This document shows positions 1 through 9,147 of a stretch of 25,919 nt of DNA, in pieces. This DNA is from JAAYCB01 sp012744395 (GTDB lineage: Bacteria > Planctomycetota > Planctomycetia > Pirellulales > Thermoguttaceae), in contig JAQVNJ010000091.1 in the NCBI GenBank assembly GCA_028703175.1, positions 1-25,919 of the forward strand, read 5' to 3'. The stretch's first letter is position 1; each line of letters opens with the position of its first letter. The notes under the pieces are model-generated. The model was not told the DNA's origin. It worked only from the letters and a program-made list of their open reading frames with translations, and did not search any database. The translations under genes and the position numbers were made by a program.

Positions 1-53
1 GAACGTGCGAATCCATCCCTCCCGAGCCGCAAAGCGGCACGACAAAACATCAC

Positions 54-527
54 TCAATGGAACAAATATCGGAAATCCAGGCCAGGCCAGTTTTTCCCGA
101 GAATTCGGGACTTTTCACCTCCCCAGGTTGGGGGGCCGAACTCCGCCCGCAACTGGGCGATTATATCCCGATTGGCCGGTGGAAACGCGTAGCGGTCGAG
201 GGAGCGGAGATCGACCCAGCGGAAAGGGGGCGCTGGCTGGCCGCGGGGTTCGATCAGGGAGGCGTCGAAAAAGTGGATTTCCACGGCGGCGTGCTCGTAA
301 CGGTGCTCGACGACGGCACGCTCCCGCTCGACTTGGACGCGCAAGGCTGTCTCTTCAAAGCACTCGCGGACTGCGGCGGCGTCGGCCGATTCGCCCGGGC
401 CGACCCTGCCGCCGGGAAATTCCCAGAGGCCGGCCAGCGGCGCGTTGTCCGGTCGCGGGCCGATCAGCGTCTTGCCGCGATCGAGAACGATCGCCACCGC
501 AATCCGGCTTGCGCCGCGCTCGGTCAT
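54..527 (-). CDS. Nudix (MutT-like) hydrolase, 157 aa
   Basis: A full Nudix box is visible at residues 40-62: G40, then E46 of the GX5E part, then R54-E55 and E58-E59 (REUXEE). The usual Gly of the final GU is Ala61. The preceding LWEFPGG is typical of MutT/NudG-type enzymes, which hydrolyse oxidised or non-canonical nucleoside triphosphates in the cytoplasm and need Mg2+ bound by the box glutamates. Length is normal for the family. The ATG at 525-527 has an AGAGGT ribosome-binding site a few bases upstream. The gene lies last in a guaA - cyclophilin - Nudix series on the minus strand, 61 bp after the cyclophilin stop, so co-transcription is likely. The exact substrate cannot be told from sequence. 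Confidence 0.9.
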   Translation of the reverse strand: MTERGASRIAVAIVLDRGKTLIGPRPDNAPLAGLWEFPGGRVGPGESADAAAVRECFEETALRVQVERERAVVEHRYEHAAVEIHFFDASLIEPRGQPAPPFRWVDLRSLDRYAFPPANRDIIAQLRAEFGPPTWGGEKSRILGKNWPGLDFRYLFH

Positions 528-588
528 GGCAGACCTCTGGTCGGAATGATCGGGGCCGCCCGAAGGGAGACGGGTCGGCCGGGCGGGC

Positions 589-1020
589 CTACTCGTCGGT
601 TACCACGACCCGGTTGATCACATCGCCTTGCTCGACCGAGTCGACGACGTTCTGGCCGGCGAGGACGCGGCCGAACACGGTGTGCTTGCCGTCCAGCCAG
701 GGGGTCGCCACGTGGGTGATGAAGAACTGGGAGCCGTTGGTGTTCGGGCCGGCGTTGGCCATCGAGAGGACGCCCGGCCCGTCGTGCCGCAGGTCGGGGT
801 GGAACTCGTCTTCAAAGGTGTAGCCCGGGCCGCCGGTGCCCGTGCCCTTGGGGCAGCCTCCCTGGATCATGAAATCGGCGATCACGCGGTGGAATTGCAG
901 CCCGTCGTAAAAGCCTTCCGCGGCCAGCCGGGCGAAATTCGCGACCGTTTTGGGCGCTTTGTCGTCGAACAGTTCCAGGCGAATCGTGCCTCTATCCATT
1001 TCGATCGTGGCAACTTTCAC
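589..1020 (-). CDS. Cyclophilin-type peptidyl-prolyl cis-trans isomerase, 143 aa
   Basis: This is a compact single-domain cyclophilin that would catalyse proline cis-trans isomerisation during protein folding. The active-site set of cyclophilin A is present in order: R45 in FHRVIADFMIQGG, F50, M51, Q53, F100 in SQFFIT, W108 and H113 in PWLDGKHTVFG. There is no signal peptide or membrane segment, so it should be cytoplasmic. The start is a GTG at 1018-1020 with an AAAGGG Shine-Dalgarno sequence about 8 bases upstream; the nearby ATG is in another frame and stops at once. It lies 65 bp downstream of guaA on the same strand and precedes the Nudix gene. Its size matches the small bacterial PpiB-like group. 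Confidence 0.95.
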   Translation of the reverse strand: MKVATIEMDRGTIRLELFDDKAPKTVANFARLAAEGFYDGLQFHRVIADFMIQGGCPKGTGTGGPGYTFEDEFHPDLRHDGPGVLSMANAGPNTNGSQFFITHVATPWLDGKHTVFGRVLAGQNVVDSVEQGDVINRVVVTDE

Positions 1021-1085
1021 TGCATTTCCCTTTGATCAGGCAGGGGGCCGGGTTGGAGCGGCAGGGGCGGTCCCCGCGCGGGGTG

Positions 1086-2636
<1,551 letters not shown>

Positions 2637-2667
2637 GGATCGGCCGCAGGAGGGGGGGAAACGCAGT

Positions 2668-2696
2668 ATTATAGGCCTGGCCAGGGGAGCCGCCAA
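2668..2696 (-). promoter_or_regulatory. Sigma-70-like promoter for guaA
   Basis: On the minus strand a perfect TATAAT (-10, positions 2668-2673) lies 17 bp downstream of TTGGCG (-35, positions 2691-2696). Transcription would start near 2661, about 25 nt before the guaA ATG. No riboswitch-sized leader fits in this space. Prediction from consensus only. Confidence 0.75.
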
Positions 2697-2765
2697 GTGG
2701 CCGGCGGCCCGCGATCGGCGGGTCGCCGCAAGCCTTTTGCGGCCAGAACCTTGCAGCGATCCTGA

Positions 2766-2794
2766 TTGTGATTCTCCGCGGCCTCGATTATAGT
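2766..2794 (+). promoter_or_regulatory. Sigma-70-like promoter for surE
   Basis: TTGTGA (-35, 2766-2771) and TATAGT (-10, 2789-2794) are separated by exactly 17 bp, upstream of surE and divergent from the guaA promoter. The inferred leader is about 55 nt. Prediction from consensus only. Confidence 0.6.
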
Positions 2795-2857
2795 GGGGAA
2801 GGGCGTGCGGCAGGGTGGCCGCAGCTCTTGTGATCTTGCCTTGAGGACGGAACAGAC

Positions 2858-3685
2858 GTGATCATCCTGCTGACAAACGACGATGGAATCCATGCCCCCG
2901 GTCTGGCCGCGCTGAAGCGGCAACTGGGGCGGTTGGGCGATGTCTACGTGGTGGCGCCGGCCACCGAACAGAGTGGTGTCGGCCATTCCATCACCTATTT
3001 GACGCCGCTGATTCTGAAGGAAGTCTATGCCGGCCAGCAGCAGTGGGGCTGGGCGGTCGAGGGGAGTCCGGCCGACTGTGTGAAGATCGCCATTTCCGAA
3101 CTCTGCCCGGCACGCCCCGACCTGGTTGTCAGCGGGATCAATGGCGGCTTGAACGCCGGGATCAACGTGCTGTATTCGGGCACGGTCGCGGCGGCGATCG
3201 AGGGCGCGTTCTATGGGATCACGAGCGTGGCCGTCTCCCTGGAATACAGCGAACAGGCGCGGTTCGACCGGGCGGCGGGGCTTGCCGTGTCGATCATCGA
3301 GCAGATCCTTCAGAGCAAGGGGGCGGGCCCGCAGCTCTACAACATCAACATCCCCACGGCGGCGCTCTCCGGAACGCCCGAGATCCGCGTCGTGCCGATG
3401 GACGTGACGCTGTACGGGGAGGACTACGAGGAGCGGACCGACCCGTTCGGGCGGGTCTATTACTGGGCAACCGCCTATCCGCCGCCCGCCCTGAAAGGCG
3501 CGGAGACCGACCTGTCGGCGATCAAGCAGGGTTACGTCACGCTGACTCCCCTGGATTTCAACATGACGAAGAGATCCCTGCTCGAGGAGATGAAGTCGTG
3601 GAGCCTCCGCGCAGACGTGCCCGTCGAAGACGACGAAGCGCTGGCCGCGGTCGGGCCGGCATTTCGCACCAGGCCGAAACGTTAA
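2858..3685 (+). CDS. surE: 5'/3'-nucleotidase SurE, 275 aa
   Basis: SurE is a metal-dependent phosphatase acting on nucleoside 5'- and 3'-monophosphates, linked to stationary-phase survival. All expected metal and active-site residues are visible: D8-D9 in the N-terminal LLTNDDGIHAPG, S39 in ATEQSGVGHSIT, and N94 in SGINGGLNAGINVLYSGT, followed by the conserved GTVAAAIEG. Length is slightly above the usual 250-265 residues because of a short C-terminal tail after residue 255. The start is a GTG at 2858 preceded by GAGG about 11 bases upstream; no in-frame ATG lies nearby. A promoter candidate is at 2766-2794. The lipoprotein gene begins 40 bp after the stop, so the two are probably one transcript. 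Confidence 0.96.
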   Translation: MIILLTNDDGIHAPGLAALKRQLGRLGDVYVVAPATEQSGVGHSITYLTPLILKEVYAGQQQWGWAVEGSPADCVKIAISELCPARPDLVVSGINGGLNAGINVLYSGTVAAAIEGAFYGITSVAVSLEYSEQARFDRAAGLAVSIIEQILQSKGAGPQLYNINIPTAALSGTPEIRVVPMDVTLYGEDYEERTDPFGRVYYWATAYPPPALKGAETDLSAIKQGYVTLTPLDFNMTKRSLLEEMKSWSLRADVPVEDDEALAAVGPAFRTRPKR

Positions 3686-3725
3686 CAGGACTCGTTGACA
3701 CGCAGAAGGAAGCAGGAGGGTTGCC

Positions 3726-4244
3726 ATGCGGTGTTCATGCGGATTGGCGATTCTGGCCGCGCTGATTGCCTCGGGCTGCGGCGAGGACCCGTTCGACACC
3801 GGGCCCACGCGGTCCGCTGCGCCCGAAGCCTTTGGAATCTCCGTCGACACGGTCGAGACCGCCGGCAAGCCGGTCGCCAGCCAGGAGGCTGCGAAGACCG
3901 GCGATGCGCCCAAGCCGGAGCCGCCGCCGGAGCCGCCGCCGCAGCCCCAGCCTCGGCTGGAAAAGGCCCAGGCGGGGGCCAGCGGCAAGGGCGACTACGG
4001 AGCCGGCATCCTGACGACGCCGCTGTCCGTCTATTTCCGCGCCCAGGAGCGCGTCATCTTCGACCAGGTGACCTACTTCCTGAAACTCTTCAAGGCCTCC
4101 AACGGCCGAGCGCCCAAGAGCCACGAGGAGTTCATGAATGACGTGATCAAGGCCAACATGGTCAAGCTGCCCACGTTGCGCCCCGGCGACGAGTACTTCT
4201 ACGATCCGCAGAAGGAAGAGCTGTTCGTGCTGAAGCGGCAGTGA
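3726..4244 (+). CDS. Putative lipoprotein of unknown function, 172 aa
   Basis: The N-terminus has a short hydrophobic stretch (residues 6-16) ending in ASGC with C18, which resembles a lipobox and suggests lipid anchoring. Residues about 20-90 are low-complexity, with a PEPPPEPPPQPQP segment at about 58-70 that looks like a flexible linker. The C-terminal part (about 100-172) is folded-looking, contains YFRAQERVIFDQV and GDEYFYDPQKEELFVLKR, and resembles no family I can name. A strong AGGAGGG site at 3714-3720 ends five bases before the ATG, so translation should be efficient. It sits 40 bp after surE on the same strand. The -3 lipobox residue is Ala rather than Leu, so secretion is likely but lipidation is less certain. 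Confidence 0.8.
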   Translation: MRCSCGLAILAALIASGCGEDPFDTGPTRSAAPEAFGISVDTVETAGKPVASQEAAKTGDAPKPEPPPEPPPQPQPRLEKAQAGASGKGDYGAGILTTPLSVYFRAQERVIFDQVTYFLKLFKASNGRAPKSHEEFMNDVIKANMVKLPTLRPGDEYFYDPQKEELFVLKRQ

Positions 4245-4468
4245 GACCGGAGCGGAGGGCGCCCGAAGGCGGGGACCGTCTCGGGCCGGAAGGCAGACGC
4301 CGCTCGACGGATCGGATCGGCAAGGGGGCGAAGCGCGAGACGAGAGGCTTCGGGCGAGCTGCCAGGCAGCGCGGCGGTTCGCCACGGGCGGCAGGCGTGC
4401 GCGCGGGTCGCCTCGAAGCTCCGGATTGCCGCGCGGCGCGGCGGCCGTGAAAGGTCGGCTGCTTGTTG

Positions 4469-5077
4469 TCACCTGCCGGTGTCGAAGCCGAAGCGATCCG
4501 GGTCGGCGTCGCCGAAGGTCTTCAGTTGCCAGCGGAGGTCGTCGCCGATCAGCCAGCGGCCGTCCTCCTGGCGGATGACGACGACGAACTCGAGGGGGTA
4601 CATCCGCTCGGCAACCATGTCGGCCAGACGGCCGCGGCCGCGGCCGGTGACGAGTGCATCGAAGCGGGCCTCGGCCGTCGGCGGGCTTGTCAGCCGGTTG
4701 ACTTCGACTCTCAGGTTGGAGTGCTTCGCGCCGTGGATCTCGACCAGCATCAGATTGGTCTTCGCCAGGAGCCTGGTTCGCGCGGCCGTTGGCGAAATGC
4801 ACTCGTAGACCGCGGGGATCACCAGTTGCGGCGTGTTGGCTTCGAGGCCGTCGGCTCGCAGCGCGGCGGCAAGCCGATCGAGCAGTTCGGAGATCTGTTC
4901 GCGGTCGGTCTTGACCGATCGCTCCAGGGCGACGCCGCCGGCGGTCAGGGCTGCCACGACGGCCATCCCGATCAACAACCCGCGACGGCGGGTGTTGAGA
5001 TAGAAAACCGCCAAGATGGCGGTTGCCATGAGCCCGGCCAGCAGGACCGGCACGGGGGTCTCGAACAGGATCGTCAT
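4469..5077 (-). CDS. Two-TM membrane protein with possible NTF2-like domain, 202 aa, unknown function
   Basis: Two hydrophobic segments are clear at residues 8-27 (LLAGLMATAILAVFYL) and 33-51 (GLLIGMAVVAALTAGGVAL), separated by an RRR-containing loop. The remaining ~150 residues are soluble. The pattern of a helical start (ISELLDRLAAALRADG), then alternating strands and a final VVVIRQEDGRWLIGDD, looks like an NTF2/SnoaL-like fold; this is inference from pattern only. The frame is open up to an ATG at 5110, but the ATG at 5075-5077 is preferred because AGGGGT lies five bases upstream. It is convergent with the lipoprotein gene (224-bp gap, 4245-4468, with no recognisable feature). A TAGAAT box at 5134-5139 on the minus strand could be its -10, though the -35 is poor. 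Confidence 0.75.
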   Translation of the reverse strand: MTILFETPVPVLLAGLMATAILAVFYLNTRRRGLLIGMAVVAALTAGGVALERSVKTDREQISELLDRLAAALRADGLEANTPQLVIPAVYECISPTAARTRLLAKTNLMLVEIHGAKHSNLRVEVNRLTSPPTAEARFDALVTGRGRGRLADMVAERMYPLEFVVVIRQEDGRWLIGDDLRWQLKTFGDADPDRFGFDTGR

Positions 5078-5649
5078 CGGGCACCCCTGCTGTCTGTCAT
5101 CGACCGGCACGCATCAGGCTGGCCACACGATTGATTCTAGCGGATCGCCGCCGGTCTTGCCCAGGTGCGGTTGGTGGGGCGGCGCTGGCGTTTGGTTGTG
5201 TGGGGTTGTCTGGTTTCCGGTCGGGGGAGGCGGGCGGCGCGGGGCCGGATTCGGGTTGGGCCGCTCTGCACCACCCTACGGCGCGTTGCGGCGTGTTGTG
5301 GTTGGCGGTTGGTGGGGCGGCGCTGGCGTTTGGTTGTGTGGGGTTGTCTGGTTTCCGGTCGGGGGAGGCGGGCGGCGCGGGACCGGATTCGGGTTGGGCC
5401 GCTCGGCACCACCCTACGGCGCGTTGCGGCGTGTTGTGGTTGGCGGTTGAGCGCCTTCCCTAAGTAGAGGGGGGGGGCGGGGCCGCGAAACACTCGCCAG
5501 CAACTGTAACAAATCGTAGGCTGATACGTGAAAGTTGGTGAACCCCGGCCGGGAACCGGCCGAAACGGCGCAGCGCGATCCGCAGTCCGGAGCGGAGAGG
5601 AGCGGGCGGCGGGTCGGAACCGGTTCGAGAAGCATTCAGGAAACAGCGG
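5078..5649. other. Gene-poor intergenic region upstream of the sigma factor gene
   Basis: No credible gene is seen in this 572-bp stretch between two divergently oriented genes. It holds a TAGAAT box on the minus strand (5134-5139), a 138-bp tandem duplication (5167-5448), a run of nine G followed by CGGGG (5469-5482), and about 170 bp of leader before the sigma factor ATG. Within the leader, CGGCC and GGCCG arms flank GGGAACC near 5546-5566, a small possible hairpin. Several frames are open across the repeat in more than one reading frame, as expected from G+C-rich DNA rather than from a gene. Confidence 0.6.
5167..5448. repeat. 138-bp direct tandem repeat, two copies
   Basis: Copy 1 spans 5167-5304 and copy 2 spans 5305-5442, followed by the first six bases of a third copy (5443-5448). 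By eye the copies differ at two positions only: GCGGGGCC versus GCGGGACC, and GCTCTGC versus GCTCGGC. The unit is G-rich on the plus strand, with runs of three to five G (around GGTCGGGGGAGGCGGGC) that could form a G-quadruplex with loops slightly longer than canonical. The period is a multiple of three, but I see no start signal or coding bias that would make it a gene. Confidence 0.95.
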
Positions 5650-6231
5650 ATGAACGAGTCCGGGCAGTGTGATCAGCGACAGCGGGTCCTCTTGCTGCTG
5701 GAGCGCTACGAGACCCGATTGGTGCGTTATGCTGTGCGGATGCTCGGCGAGGAGGATTCCGCGCGCGACGTGGTTCAGCACGTTTTTTTGCGGCTGTGCG
5801 AGCAACCGCCCGGGGCGGCGGAGGGCCGCACGGCACAGTGGCTGTTTACCGTTTGCCGCAACAGGGCCATCGACGTGTTGAGAAAGCGAAAACGAACGAC
5901 GCAATTCGAACCGGGCGGAGCGGAAGCGAAATTGAGCCGCGAGCCGAACCCCGCCTCGGCGGCCGAACGCCGCGACCTCTACGTGCGGCTCAATCGCCTC
6001 GTCGACTCGCTCCCGCCGGTCCAGCGCGAGGTGGTCGATCTCTGGGCCGAGGGTTTCAGTTATCGGGAGATATCCGAGATTACCGGAGAAGGAGAAGGCA
6101 AGCTGAGGGTCTTGGTGCATCGGGCGATCAAGCGGCTGCGGAACGATCCGGCCACGCAGGAATTGCTCCGCGGGCAGGCGGAAGGGGACCGGTCTCGAGC
6201 GGCTTCGCTCGGCGGCAGGGTGCGATCATGA
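5650..6231 (+). CDS. ECF-type RNA polymerase sigma factor, 193 aa
   Basis: This is a two-domain sigma factor that would direct RNA polymerase to a specific promoter set. Region 2 spans about residues 17-83 (RLVRYAVRMLGEEDSARDVV, then RTAQWLFTVCRNRAIDVLRK). Region 4 spans about 112-165 (LPPVQREVVDLWAEGFSYRE, ISEITG, LRVLVHRAIKRLR), the helix-turn-helix that reads the -35 element. A region 3 is absent, as in ECF factors. A short Ser/Arg/Gly-rich tail follows. An AGGAAA site precedes the ATG. The stop overlaps the next start as ATGA (6228-6231), the coupling typical of sigma and anti-sigma pairs. Its partner is therefore very likely the 957-aa membrane protein downstream. The stimulus is unknown and no autoregulatory promoter could be supported. 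Confidence 0.95.
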   Translation: MNESGQCDQRQRVLLLLERYETRLVRYAVRMLGEEDSARDVVQHVFLRLCEQPPGAAEGRTAQWLFTVCRNRAIDVLRKRKRTTQFEPGGAEAKLSREPNPASAAERRDLYVRLNRLVDSLPPVQREVVDLWAEGFSYREISEITGEGEGKLRVLVHRAIKRLRNDPATQELLRGQAEGDRSRAASLGGRVRS

Positions 6232-9101
6232 GCGAGAGGGACCACCAGGCTTTCAACGGGCAGTTCGACGAAGCCCTGCTGACGGCCTACGCACTGGGCG
6301 AGTTGGAGGGGGCCGAGCTGGCGCTGGTCGAGGCGGCGCTGAAGGCCAGCCCCGACGCCAGCCGGGCCGTGGACGAAATCCGCGTGTTGGCCGGTTATAT
6401 CCGCGAAGCCGCCGGCCACGACGAGCGGTTTGTCCCCTCCGCGACCCTCCGCGAGGAGATCGAATCACGGCTCGACCAGTCCGCCCCCCGGCCAGCCGCC
6501 GAGCCCTTGGACCGGCGCGCGCGGACGGGGCCGTCGCGCCGCCGCCCGTGGATGATTCTCGCCCTGGCTTCCGCCGCCGTGCTGGTCCTTGCGGTGGCCA
6601 TCCCGTCGCTGCCCTTGTTCCAACGGGGTGCGCCGACCGGGGTGGCGATCGGACTGCCGCCGCCCGATTCGAGCAAGTCGTTCGAGGTGGCGATTGCTGA
6701 AGAGGACACCGCCGACGAAGTTCTCAGCGCGCCCGTGCCGGGCGAGCCGTTGAGCGAGACGTTGGCTGGAAAGGCCACGGAGCGGTCGGAGAAGGCCGCC
6801 GGGCAGACAATCGCCGGCGATCCGGCGGCGAGCGGGCCGGCCGCGCCGAAAGCGGCCGAATCGCCGATGGAGAGCGCCGCGGCTTCCGCCGACAAGTATC
6901 GGGAGGGCGATGTCCCTGAAACGGAAGCGGCTCGAATGTTGAAAGCCCCGCTGGCGGGCCAGCCCGCAGACGTCGCCGCGGAGGAGTCGCCGCCAGCCGC
7001 CGCGCGGGGCAGAGAGGCCGCGGCGGCCGAGCCGCGGAGAGCACTCAGCGAGTTGAAGCGCGAGGCCAGCGCCGTCGCGGCCGGCGAGTCGCAGGATCGC
7101 CTCGATGCCGTTTTGGAACGCAAGCCTCAGGCGAAGCAGGAGGCGGCCACGCCGGCGGCCAAGCCGGCGGCCGAGGAGGCGGCCAAGCCGGCGGCAGTTT
7201 CGCTTGGCCTGAACGAACTCAAACGAGCGCCCGAGCAGGTGAAGATCGTGGCCGAGCCGCAATCGGCGGGCAGGGGCCGTGCGATGCATCGCGGCGTCGT
7301 CGCCGGTCCGCGGAAGGCCTTCAGCGCGTCCGTTCCACCGCCCGCCGCCGGGCCCGCCGGCGACAAGGCCGGTCGGGAGGCGCGGATCGTCGTGGCCGAC
7401 GAGGCGGTTGTCGGCGGGCGCCCAGTCAGGGCGGTCGAGGCGGCCCCCGCGGGCGCGCGTACCCCGGGAGCGCTTGCCGAAGATCGCGGCGGCGGACTTG
7501 GCGATGGGCAGGTGATGGGCGGCGGGTATGGAGGGTTTGGCGGCGGCGGGGATGACGATCGGGCGAACGAGGCAAAAGAAAGGGCGTACTCCTATTCCCA
7601 AGTCGAGCGGCTGGAGGCGGGGCGCGACGCCGAGCAGTACGCGTCGCCGGAGGAGAACGCGTTCCAATCGCCCGCCGTCGAGCCCGAGAGCACCGTTTCG
7701 ATCGACGTCGACACGGCCTCCTACGCGAACGTGCGGCGTTTGCTGCAAAACAACCAGGTTCCGCCGCCCGGCGCCGTGCGAATCGAGGAAATGGTCAACT
7801 ACTTCTCGTATGACTACCCTGAGCCAAAGCGGGACCAACCCTTTGCCGTCGACATGGAAGCGGCCGGCTGTCCGTGGAATGGAAACAACCGCCTGGTCCG
7901 CGTCGGGCTGAAGGCCCGCGAGGTCGACGCGGCCCAGCGCGGCCCGAGCAACCTGGTCTTCCTCCTCGACGTCTCCGGGTCGATGCGCGACGCCAATAAG
8001 CTGCCGCTGGTCAAAGACGCGCTGGCCATGCTCGTCGACCAGTTGACCGAGGACGACCACGTCTCGATTGTCACCTACGCCGGCCAGGCCGGCCTGGCGC
8101 TCGAGCCGACGGAAGGGACCCGGCGGAAGCAGATTCTCGAGCGGATCGAGGCCCTCCAGGCCGGCGGGTCGACCCACGGATCGGCCGGCATCCAGATGGC
8201 CTACGATCAGGCGCTGGCCAATTTCGTGCCGGGGGGAAACAACCGCGTGATCCTCTGCACCGACGGCGATCTGAACGTGGGCGTCACCGACGACGACGAG
8301 CTGGTCGGACTGATCAAAGAGCAGGCCTCCAGCGGCGTGTTCCTGACCGTCGTCGGCTTCGGCACCGGCAACCTCAAAGACGCCAAGCTGGAAAAGCTGG
8401 CCGACAACGGCAACGGGACCTACGCCTACGTGGATGGCCTCCGAGAGGCCCGCAAGGTGTTCGTCGAACAGGTCTCCGGCCGCCTCGTGACCGTTGCCCA
8501 GGACGTGAAAATCCAGATCGAATTCAACCCCGCCGAGGTCGCCGGCTACCGGCTGTTGGGCTACGAAAACCGCCTGCTCGCCGCGGAGGATTTCAGCGAC
8601 GACCTGAAGGACGCGGGCGAAATGGGCGCGGGAGACTCGGTGACCTTCTTCTACGAGATCGTCCCCCTGCGGGGCGAGCGGCCCGAATTGGCCGGGCCGG
8701 CCCAGCGGCGGGCTGACTTGCGATACCAGCGCGTCGCCGGCAACGAGCTGACCGCCGAGGCCAAGAGCGGCGAGCTGCTCACGCTCAAGCTCCGCTACAA
8801 GCTGCCTGGCGAGCAGCAGAGCCGGCTGTTGGAGTTTGCGGTTCAGGACGACGGCAAGAGCTTCGGCCAGGCGTCCAAGGAGTTTCGCTTCGCCGCGGCG
8901 GTGGCATCGTTTGGACTAGTGCTCCGCGGTTCGCAATACAACCGGGGGCTCTCGCTGACCGCGGTCGAGGAATTCGCCGCCGGCGCCGCCACCGATGATC
9001 CGATGGGGCTGCGGAGCGAGTTCGTCGACCTGGTGCGGCAGGCCCGCACCCTCTGCGGTGAGACGCCGCGCGCGGCGGCCGCGCCGAGCGCGCCGGACTA
9101 G
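6228..9101 (+). CDS. Membrane protein: putative anti-sigma N-terminus fused to YfbK-like von Willebrand A module, 957 aa
   Basis: Residues 1-95 resemble the cytoplasmic part of anti-sigma factors (LLTAYALGELEGAELALVEAAL, then a predicted helical ASPDASRAVDEIRVLAGYI), but the zinc-binding HxxxCxxC motif is missing. One transmembrane segment follows at about 107-129 (WMILALASAAVLVLAVAI). Residues 130-470 are a long Ala/Pro/Glu/Lys-rich disordered stretch ending in a Gly-rich GGGYGGFGGGGDDD. From about 476 (ENAFQSP) a YfbK-type N-terminal domain begins, then a VWA domain with a full metal-ion-dependent adhesion site motif DVSGSM (D581, S583, S585) and the later CTDGDLNVGV, and a C-terminal YfbK-like domain with FNPAEVAGYRLLGYENR. 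The inferred topology places the VWA part outside the cytoplasmic membrane. ATG overlaps the sigma factor stop, so translation is coupled. The anti-sigma role is inferred from position and architecture. Confidence 0.9.
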   Translation: MSERDHQAFNGQFDEALLTAYALGELEGAELALVEAALKASPDASRAVDEIRVLAGYIREAAGHDERFVPSATLREEIESRLDQSAPRPAAEPLDRRARTGPSRRRPWMILALASAAVLVLAVAIPSLPLFQRGAPTGVAIGLPPPDSSKSFEVAIAEEDTADEVLSAPVPGEPLSETLAGKATERSEKAAGQTIAGDPAASGPAAPKAAESPMESAAASADKYREGDVPETEAARMLKAPLAGQPADVAAEESPPAAARGREAAAAEPRRALSELKREASAVAAGESQDRLDAVLERKPQAKQEAATPAAKPAAEEAAKPAAVSLGLNELKRAPEQVKIVAEPQSAGRGRAMHRGVVAGPRKAFSASVPPPAAGPAGDKAGREARIVVADEAVVGGRPVRAVEAAPAGARTPGALAEDRGGGLGDGQVMGGGYGGFGGGGDDDRANEAKERAYSYSQVERLEAGRDAEQYASPEENAFQSPAVEPESTVSIDVDTASYANVRRLLQNNQVPPPGAVRIEEMVNYFSYDYPEPKRDQPFAVDMEAAGCPWNGNNRLVRVGLKAREVDAAQRGPSNLVFLLDVSGSMRDANKLPLVKDALAMLVDQLTEDDHVSIVTYAGQAGLALEPTEGTRRKQILERIEALQAGGSTHGSAGIQMAYDQALANFVPGGNNRVILCTDGDLNVGVTDDDELVGLIKEQASSGVFLTVVGFGTGNLKDAKLEKLADNGNGTYAYVDGLREARKVFVEQVSGRLVTVAQDVKIQIEFNPAEVAGYRLLGYENRLLAAEDFSDDLKDAGEMGAGDSVTFFYEIVPLRGERPELAGPAQRRADLRYQRVAGNELTAEAKSGELLTLKLRYKLPGEQQSRLLEFAVQDDGKSFGQASKEFRFAAAVASFGLVLRGSQYNRGLSLTAVEEFAAGAATDDPMGLRSEFVDLVRQARTLCGETPRAAAAPSAPD

Positions 9102-9147
9102 CGGCCGGCGGTCTGGTGCGGTCAAATGAGCGGGAGCGGGAGTTTCT

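Noticed and set aside
2637..2696. Twenty-codon N-terminal extension of guaA from a TTG start
   Set aside because: The TTG coincides with the -35 box of a TTGGCG-17-TATAAT promoter and the extension lacks similarity to GMP synthases.
4241..4450. A 69-codon plus-strand frame after the lipoprotein gene
   Set aside because: Arg/Gly-rich composition, start overlapping the lipoprotein stop but without supporting motif or domain; most likely non-coding spacer between convergent genes.
5131..5463. A 110-codon frame across the 138-bp tandem repeat, giving a 46-residue repeated peptide
   Set aside because: Other frames across the same repeat are open too, no ribosome-binding site is evident, and the peptide resembles nothing known. 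The in-frame period of 138 is not enough evidence.
5546..5580. GGAACC box near the sigma factor gene as an ECF autoregulatory -35 element
   Set aside because: The GGAACC lies in a small palindrome and no matching -10 element is seen at the expected distance.
6465..8177. A 570-codon open frame on the minus strand opposite the VWA gene
   Set aside because: Arg/Gly/Leu-rich translation with no motif; the plus strand carries the VWA and TM segments and is coupled to the sigma factor gene.
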